A stretch of DNA of 64,000 nucleotides, from contig CAYUVF010000007.1 of NCBI GenBank assembly GCA_964448045.1, forward strand, positions 1-64,000, read 5' to 3'. The translations under genes were made by a program, and so were the position numbers. This DNA is from CAYUVF01 sp964448045. GTDB lineage: Bacteria; Bacteroidota; Rhodothermia; Rhodothermales; Salinibacteraceae. The notes beneath the pieces were generated by a model that was not told the DNA's origin, ran no database searches, and saw only the letters and a program-made list of their open reading frames with translations. Positions 59,116-64,000 of this stretch are shown here, in pieces. The first letter of the stretch is position 1; the number at the start of each line of letters is the position of its first letter.

Positions 59116-59447
59116 TACCAGCTCCCTGAAATAGTGTAGTGCATTCTGGAGAAGACGCTGAACCTTAATTTGAAGTCATGCCCAACCTCGATCGGGCATC
59201 CAGGTGCTAAAGCGGTTGTTCTGGATTGTGCGCCTGCGGCGCAGGTCGTGCGCCCCAATCAAGTTGGGGATGACTTCACTTCATGCACAATGATTTCGTA
59301 GAATCGGTATGATCACGCACAGGACTCTGGCCGTCGAGGCGGGGCCGTTTCATCGGCGTCATCGGCGAATGCAATAGCGGATGACATAGCGGTTCATAAT
59401 GGATTTCGACGCGGCGTTCACCTTCGCGGTGATCGGCCCCTCCTGGG
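59116..59447. other. Intergenic region with family-2 repeat
   Basis: These 332 bp between glgB and the first MscS gene contain no credible gene. The repeat at 59171-59278 includes a GC-rich hairpin that may end transcription on either strand. I see nothing recognisable in the rest. Confidence 0.7.
59171..59278. repeat. Dispersed intergenic repeat, family 2, copy 2 (nested palindrome)
   Basis: The outer ends TGAAGTCA (59171-59178) and TGACTTCA (59271-59278) are perfect inverted repeats, continuing as TGCCCAACC / AAGTTGGGGA. Inside is GATCGGGCATCCAG, like the GATCGGGRATCCAG of the other copies, and a central hairpin CCTGCGGCGCAGG (59233-59245). Confidence 0.75.
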
Positions 59448-60779
59448 CTACTCGTCCGTCAACAGATTGGACTCATCGGACTGCGCGAGGTCTTTTTCGA
59501 CCTGCTCCTCCAGCTTGTGATCGGGCGCGACGTCGATGGTGACCGCCTGCTCGCGGGCGGGCTCGGCCGGCTGAGGCGGCTTCTTCGGCATAGGCTCCCG
59601 CTGCCACACCTGAAGGCGATAGATCGGCTCCGGCATGTCGACCTCGGCCTCGTCGAGCGCGGTCTTGACCAGCCGAATCGCCTCGCTACTAACCTTGAAG
59701 AAATCGGTCGTCTCCTGGTTGACCCAGCCGTTGAAGCGCACCACGACGCTGGAATCGCCGAGCGCCTCAACACGCACAAACGGCGCCGGATCATCCAGCA
59801 CGCCCTTCATCGCCGCCAGCGTATCGACCCCGATCTGCGCAACCTCAACGAGGTCCTCTTCCACGCCGATACCCACCTCAAACGAAAAGAGCCGTCGCGG
59901 ATTGCGGGTATAGTTGGTCATCACGGACTTGAACACCATCGCATTGGGAAGCCGGATGTGGTTTCCCTCTTTCGTGAGCAACACCAACTCGCGCGCCGTC
60001 AGCCGGATGACCCGGCCCTGATGGGCATCGACCTGCACGACATCGTTCACGTTGAAGGGCTGCTGGATGCTCAACAGCACCCCGGCCAGGTAGTTCTCGA
60101 TGATGTCCTGAAACGCAAACCCGACGGCGAGTCCGGCGACCCCAGCGGTGCCCAGCACGGCCCCGACGAGCGATGTGACGCCGAGGATATCGAACGCCAG
60201 CAGCAGCCCCACGAATGCCACGACGCCCTGCACGACGCGGCGCATCAGCTGCCACACGAGCGGCCGTATCCGAAGCCCCCGCGGTGGATCTTCCCACCGG
60301 CCAATCAGACGACTCAGCAGGGCGAAGAGGACGACGACAAGCAGCGCGACGCCGGCCAGTGGCAGATACGACACCAGGCGCTCGCTATACGACTGGATTT
60401 TCTCCAGCGCCGGTGCAACCCGCGTCTCGACATCGGTTTCGGCCTCAACGTCGTTGACAACGTAGAGTACACCCTCCAGCTGGCGCGCCAGCGCTTCGGC
60501 GCGGTCGGCAGCCTGCGGCTGGAGCACCGTCCCGTCGAGCCGCACGACGCCGCTCTGCACCCGCACGCCAATCTCCCGGAACGCCTCAATCTGGCCGAAG
60601 ATATTGTGCAGGCGGGCTTGCAGCAGCGAATCAGACAGCGCCACCAGGGCCCCGCGCTCCGCCTCAACCGAATCGGCCTCCTGCGCCGAGACGGGCGTTC
60701 CTCCTCCCATCAGCACAATGCCAACGAGCAGGAGGATCGCTGCCCATCCGCGCCTCGTTATGCAAGCAGATCCGCTCAT
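59448..60779 (-). CDS. MscS-family mechanosensitive channel with BON domain
   Basis: A 443-residue membrane protein. A signal peptide or first helix (GWAAILLLVGIVLMGGG) leads to a periplasmic BON domain (about 45-125: LHNIFGQIEAFREIGVRV, VVRLDGTVLQPQAADRAEALARQLEGV). Then come three membrane helices and the MscS pore helix region (VLGTAGVAGLAVGFAFQDIIENYLAGVLL), the beta domain (PFNVNDVVQVDAHQGRV, RLPNAMVFKSV) and a charged C-terminal tail. Such channels release solutes upon hypo-osmotic shock. The start at MSGSACITRRGW was chosen; the extra upstream residues are basic and atypical. It follows another MscS gene on the same strand. Confidence 0.9.
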   Translation of the reverse strand: MSGSACITRRGWAAILLLVGIVLMGGGTPVSAQEADSVEAERGALVALSDSLLQARLHNIFGQIEAFREIGVRVQSGVVRLDGTVLQPQAADRAEALARQLEGVLYVVNDVEAETDVETRVAPALEKIQSYSERLVSYLPLAGVALLVVVLFALLSRLIGRWEDPPRGLRIRPLVWQLMRRVVQGVVAFVGLLLAFDILGVTSLVGAVLGTAGVAGLAVGFAFQDIIENYLAGVLLSIQQPFNVNDVVQVDAHQGRVIRLTARELVLLTKEGNHIRLPNAMVFKSVMTNYTRNPRRLFSFEVGIGVEEDLVEVAQIGVDTLAAMKGVLDDPAPFVRVEALGDSSVVVRFNGWVNQETTDFFKVSSEAIRLVKTALDEAEVDMPEPIYRLQVWQREPMPKKPPQPAEPAREQAVTIDVAPDHKLEEQVEKDLAQSDESNLLTDE

Positions 60780-60822
60780 CGCCCTCTCAACCGGTGAAGT
60801 GCTGGCCCACGGGGGCACCGGA

Positions 60823-61635
60823 TCAGGCGCTATTCGCTTTCTCCAGCGTGCCGTCCATGTGTACATCCATCTGCGGATACGGGATGCCGATACCAGCCTC
60901 ATCGAGCGCATCTTTGACCGTCTGCGTGAGCTCCTCCTTCACGCCCCAGTAGTTCTCTGTTTGCGTCCAGACGCGCACCGACCATCCGATGGATGAGTCG
61001 CCGAGTTCGGAGAGATACACCTGCGGCTCTTTATCGGCGACCTGCGGCTCGATGGAGGCGGCAGCCTTCTCGAGGATCTGCCGCGTCTCGTTCAGATCGG
61101 CGGGATAATCGGTACCCACGGCGACGTCGACGCGGCGGATCGGGTGGAACGTGATGTTTTCGATCGTCGAGCCGAAGATGGACCCGTTCGGGACGATGAG
61201 ACGGCGGTTATCGGGCGTATCGAGCTTCGTGCTAAACAGGCTGATCTCCTGCACTTTGCCGCGCACGCCGGCCACTTCGATCGCATCCCCTGCTTTGAAC
61301 GGCCGGAAGACCAGCAGCATCACCCCGGCGGAGAAGTTCGACAACGTGCCCTGCAAGGCCAGACCGATGGCAAATCCGGCGGCAGCCAAGATCGCGGCGA
61401 TGCTCGTGACATCGATGCCAAAGAGGCCCAGGATGGCCACGATGCCCAGAATGAGCACCAGGTACCGCGCCAGGTTCGAGAAGAACTTGGTGAGCGTTAG
61501 ATCCAGATTTGAACGCTCCAGCGCATTATAGGTGATGCTCTTCGCCCACTTGGCCACGCCAAATGCGACGAAAAGTAGCACGATCGCGCCCAGGATCCGA
61601 ATGCCGTAGGTTATCAGAATGGGAGGAATGTCCAT
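60823..61635 (-). CDS. mscS: Small-conductance mechanosensitive channel (MscS)
   Basis: A 270-residue channel close in length and layout to E. coli MscS. Three helices (10-30, 57-80, 83-115) end in the pore helix AAILAAAGFAIGLALQGTLSNFSAGVML, with alternating Ala/Gly. The cytoplasmic beta domain has RPFKAGDAIEVAGVRGKV and LIVPNGSIFG, and the alpha/beta domain ends in IGIPYPQMDVHM. It opens upon membrane tension to relieve turgor. It lies 43 bp upstream of the BON-domain channel gene on the same strand, so both are likely co-transcribed, next to the trehalose cluster. Confidence 0.95.
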   Translation of the reverse strand: MDIPPILITYGIRILGAIVLLFVAFGVAKWAKSITYNALERSNLDLTLTKFFSNLARYLVLILGIVAILGLFGIDVTSIAAILAAAGFAIGLALQGTLSNFSAGVMLLVFRPFKAGDAIEVAGVRGKVQEISLFSTKLDTPDNRRLIVPNGSIFGSTIENITFHPIRRVDVAVGTDYPADLNETRQILEKAAASIEPQVADKEPQVYLSELGDSSIGWSVRVWTQTENYWGVKEELTQTVKDALDEAGIGIPYPQMDVHMDGTLEKANSA

Positions 61636-61880
61636 AACGATCTCTGTAAATTGAATTGAGTGGGGCCTCTATACCACAACGAGGCGCGGATATAGGCAAG
61701 GATTGAGAGTCTGTATCGAAACAGAGCGGAAAGGGGTGCAAACGGCACCGCCCGCCGCTTCCGGCATTCCACTGCACCGACGATGCGGCTGCATCGCCTG
61801 CCTCCTCCGATTGACCACAGACTCTGAGGGGTAATATAAGGGCTTTGCATCCGAAATCCACCTCGCCCCCGTGGCGCCCC

Positions 61881-62306
61881 CTACTCCTCGCCGTAAAGCG
61901 TCACGAGCAGGTTGCGCGCACCGCCATGATTGCGGTGCTCACACAGATAGATGCCCTGCCACGTCCCGAACGCCAGCTCGCCGTCCCGGATCGGAATCGA
62001 CAGGTGGTTGCCCAGCAGCGACGCTTTGATGTGCGCGGGCATGTCGTCCGATCCTTCAATCGTGTGCTCATAATACGGTTGATCCTCCGGCACCATCCGG
62101 TTGAAATGCCGCTCGAAGTCGCCGCGCACGTCGGGGCTGGCGTTTTCGTTCAGCGTGAGTGACGCCGAGGTGTGTTGAATGAAAATGTGCGCGAGCCCTT
62201 TATCAAAGTCGCCAATCTGGGGCACCTGCTCGATGACTTCGCTTGTCACCAGGTGAAACCCGCGTGGCTTGGGCTCGAGACGGACAGGCTGCTGAATCCA
62301 ATTCAT
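61881..62306 (-). CDS. YjbQ family protein (secondary thiamine-phosphate synthase-like, UPF0047)
   Basis: A 141-residue single-domain protein. GLAHIFIQHTSASLTLNENASPDVRGDFERHF (with parts of this core highly conserved), DDMPAHIKASLLG, IPIRDGELAFGTWQGIYLCEHRN and the C-terminal VTLYGEE are the full UPF0047 set, with His and Glu/Asp residues forming the presumed metal site. Members have a weak thiamine-phosphate synthase activity; the true role is unsettled. It lies between the MscS pair and the nuclease-fold lipoprotein gene, all on the minus strand. Confidence 0.93.
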   Translation of the reverse strand: MNWIQQPVRLEPKPRGFHLVTSEVIEQVPQIGDFDKGLAHIFIQHTSASLTLNENASPDVRGDFERHFNRMVPEDQPYYEHTIEGSDDMPAHIKASLLGNHLSIPIRDGELAFGTWQGIYLCEHRNHGGARNLLVTLYGEE

Positions 62307-62307
62307 A

Positions 62308-62350
62308 GTTCGAGTTTGGGGGCTGGGTTTTGAGTTCTGGATTCTGGATC
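62308..62350. repeat. Half heptad-word element E (TTCTGGA words) upstream of yjbQ
   Basis: TTTTGAG, TTCTGGA and TTCTGGA stand at exact 7-nt spacing just before the yjbQ start on the minus strand, after GAGTTTGGGGGCTGGG. Only one arm is present; no complementary arm reaches the upstream stop codon at 62370. It looks like a truncated version of elements A-D. Confidence 0.6.
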
Positions 62351-62369
62351 TAATGGTGCCTGCTACGAC

Positions 62370-63602
62370 TCACAGCTCCAGCGCGACGTCGATCCATACC
62401 GGAAAGTGATCGCTGACGGCCACGCCCGCAGTATCTGCGCCGACGGGTCGCCAGACGCCGCTATCCTGAATATCCAGCCCGGTTGACGGCAGCACGTAAT
62501 CGACGCGCAGGCCCCACTGGGCCGTATCGTCGGGGTCGAGATCCGGGTAGGCGGTCTGCGCGGCGGCATCGGCGACGGGCGTTACGGCGCCCTGCACGCG
62601 CCCGTGGTCGAGCAGCAGGGTGATGGGCGTCTGGTAGGTATCGCCCTCATCCGGATCGGCGTTCTGGTCGCCCATGATGACGAACCGGGCGCCCTCGGCC
62701 AATCCGCCGGTGCGGCTGGAGTCATCGCGGAGGTAGTCGGCACCGCTCAGGTAATCGGCCCAGAGGTGGATTTCGTCGTGATTGCGGCGGCCGTTGCGGT
62801 CTTCATCTCCGTCGAAGCTGGGGGGCGTCGGATGGCTCGCCAGGATGTGGAGTATGCGGCCATCGGGCAGGCGGACGGGCACGTCCCAGTGGCTCTTGGA
62901 GCTGAGGCGCATCCGCTCCCACTCGACTGCGGAGTACCACGGCTCCCCCGATTCGGGCTGGATGGGCTTCAGCGCATCCGGCATCTCGTGCCACTCGAAG
63001 AGGCGAAACGTCCGCACCGAGTCGCGCACGATGGGCAGGTCGTCGCGGACGAGCAGGGCCATGCCGTACTGGCCGGGAAAGATACCGAAGCCCCACGCGT
63101 CGTTGCCGTAGGCGCGCTCGGCGGCAGTTTGGCGGGGCGGGGCGCCGCTTTCAGGGGTAGGCTGCGGCGCCGGGTAGTCGGTCACCACGCGGCCGTCGTT
63201 GTTGAGGTCGTAGCCGCTGGCGAGGCCCGTGTTGACCGGTGCCATGAACGTCTGATACGTGATTGGCTCCAGCGTATCGGCCTGGGCGACAGCGAGGAAG
63301 TTGTCCACGAAGCGTCGCCCGTTCTGCCCGGCGCTGGCGCCGTCAGGGACGCCCGGCGCCCCCGGCTGGTCGTACGTCATCTCGTTGATCAGCAGGATGT
63401 CGGGGCGCAGCCGCTGGATCACGGAGGCGGCCTTTCGGAGGCGCGGGTGCGCGGGATCGCGCAGGTCGGCCGTGCGCACATCCTCGATGTTGTACGTCAT
63501 GATGCGGAGAGGAGCGTCATCGGCGGGCGACTCGGCCTCCGGCCCGCATCCGGCTATCAGCACGAACATCAACAGCGCCGCCGCACTTCGAAGAGAGGTC
63601 AT
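62370..63602 (-). CDS. Exported lipoprotein of the endonuclease/exonuclease/phosphatase family
   Basis: A 410-residue protein with a lipoprotein signal (MTSLRSAAALLMFVLIAGC, Cys19). The EEP fold shows LRIMTYNIED near the N-terminus, RPDILLINEM (catalytic Glu region), LHILASHPTPPSFDG, FVIMGDQNADPDEGD (GDxNxxP motif) and VSDHFPVWID at the end (SDHxP). All main catalytic motifs are present, so it is probably an active periplasmic or surface phosphodiesterase/nuclease. The substrate is not predictable; nutrient phosphate recovery or DNA degradation are options. Confidence 0.9.
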   Translation of the reverse strand: MTSLRSAAALLMFVLIAGCGPEAESPADDAPLRIMTYNIEDVRTADLRDPAHPRLRKAASVIQRLRPDILLINEMTYDQPGAPGVPDGASAGQNGRRFVDNFLAVAQADTLEPITYQTFMAPVNTGLASGYDLNNDGRVVTDYPAPQPTPESGAPPRQTAAERAYGNDAWGFGIFPGQYGMALLVRDDLPIVRDSVRTFRLFEWHEMPDALKPIQPESGEPWYSAVEWERMRLSSKSHWDVPVRLPDGRILHILASHPTPPSFDGDEDRNGRRNHDEIHLWADYLSGADYLRDDSSRTGGLAEGARFVIMGDQNADPDEGDTYQTPITLLLDHGRVQGAVTPVADAAAQTAYPDLDPDDTAQWGLRVDYVLPSTGLDIQDSGVWRPVGADTAGVAVSDHFPVWIDVALEL

Positions 63603-63664
63603 CAGCAAAAGCTTTTGGTGGAGACAAATATGTGGTTTAGGGCAGCACAACAATTGCAGATGGT

Positions 63665-63768
63665 GTCATTCCCAACTCTGATCGGGAATCCAGATTCAAT
63701 CAACAATTCTCCTATTCTGGATTACTCCGTCAGTCGCATCGCTCTTGTCCCCGCCAAGCCGGGAATGA
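63665..63768. repeat. Dispersed intergenic repeat, family 2, copy 3
   Basis: It begins GTCATTCCCAACTCTGATCG, then GGAATCCAGATTC; the middle has ATTCTGGATTA, and the right end AAGCCGGGAATGA is complementary to the start. The left end is nearly identical to copy 1 at 618 (both contain ACTCTGATCGGGRATCCAGA). Confidence 0.8.
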
Positions 63769-63811
63769 AATAGAAACCCGCATCCTTGAGGGGAGGGAAA
63801 CAGAAAGCCCC

Positions 63812-64000
63812 CTACGGAATCTCCAGCATCTTGTGCGTCTGGATGCTGAGGCGCCACGGCGGATGCTCGAGGCAATAACGCATGGCCTCCTGCGTGTAGC
63901 GCTCGACGTGCGGCCCGTCCATCGGCTGGAGGAAGAAGTGGTCGAAGTCGAGGTGCGCAAACTGCTCGGGCAGCGCGCCCTCCTGTGGGTAGACGAGCTT
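63812..64000 (-). CDS. queE: 7-carboxy-7-deazaguanine synthase, C-terminal part (cut by window edge)
   Basis: The last 62 codons of a gene running off the window. The visible protein starts KLVYPQEG, continues LDFDHFFLQPMDGP and YCLEHPPWRLSIQTHK, and ends MLEIP. LQPMDGP and PWRLS(I/L)QTHKMLEIP are specific to the C-terminus of QueE, a radical-SAM enzyme that forms the 7-deazaguanine ring for queuosine. The radical-SAM cysteines lie outside the window. The start is missing only because of the window limit. Confidence 0.92.
   Translation of the reverse strand, partial: KLVYPQEGALPEQFAHLDFDHFFLQPMDGPHVERYTQEAMRYCLEHPPWRLSIQTHKMLEIP

Overview
This is 64 kb of chromosome from a GC-rich bacterium (roughly 60-65% G+C by eye). 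I infer a member of the Rhodothermia (the Salinibacter/Longimonas/Longibacter part of the wider Bacteroidota). The grounds are acidic proteins, start codons mostly without a Shine-Dalgarno sequence, two promoters resembling the Bacteroidota TTTG / TAnnTTTG pattern, an intein-split family-B DNA polymerase, and gene families typical of that group. No rRNA, tRNA, CRISPR array, insertion sequence or prophage was recognised. The window is almost all housekeeping and accessory metabolism, with short intergenic repeats as its mobile or repetitive component.

Layout. 1-3.3 kb: an ECF sigma factor and a membrane Ser/Thr kinase. 3.3-8.5 kb: a SIMPL-domain protein, asparaginyl-tRNA synthetase, a UbiA-like membrane protein and ATP-dependent PEP carboxykinase. 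8.5-13.2 kb: a phosphoesterase and a pyruvate dehydrogenase operon (E1alpha, E1beta, E2) whose every intercistronic gap holds a hairpin made of 7-nt words. 13.4-17.5 kb: a polyprenyl-phosphate mannosyltransferase-like enzyme, NADP isocitrate dehydrogenase, an orphan protein and a homologue of tRNA-queuosine mannosyltransferase. 17.6-23 kb: ComF, an ABC ATPase and DNA polymerase B with a 363-residue intein. 23.3-30.5 kb: a DUF4139 protein, a CYTH enzyme, a DUF3311/sodium-solute symporter pair, a receiver-PAS protein, inorganic pyrophosphatase and a stand-alone nuclease-fold protein. 30.6-33.1 kb: ergothioneine genes egtD and egtB. 33.2-39.7 kb: a large propeller histidine kinase coupled to an SDR gene, then two PH-domain membrane proteins. 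39.8-59.1 kb: a large alpha-glucan/trehalose cluster. 59.4-64 kb: two MscS channels, YjbQ, a lipoprotein nuclease/phosphatase-fold protein and the end of queE.

How the genes work together. The glucan cluster holds malQ, treZ, a secreted amylase-like lipoprotein, treY, glgX, glgE, a treS-maltokinase fusion and glgB. Together they form a closed loop: TreY and TreZ cut trehalose from glucan, TreS and maltokinase turn trehalose into maltose 1-phosphate, and GlgE and GlgB rebuild branched glucan. Two mechanosensitive channels follow directly, so a link to osmotic adaptation is a reasonable inference. PEP carboxykinase, the PDH subunits and Icd are central carbon genes. queE and the queuosine-mannosyltransferase homologue both point to tRNA queuosine chemistry.

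Most notable observations: the heptad-word inverted repeats placed directly after stop codons; two repeat families shared between distant loci; the intein's non-canonical Gly-Gln C-terminus; the kinase-linked ECF sigma factor with a Thr-rich region 2.2; the DUF4139 protein with an internal carboxypeptidase-regulatory-like domain; and the isolated terminase-nuclease-like protein.
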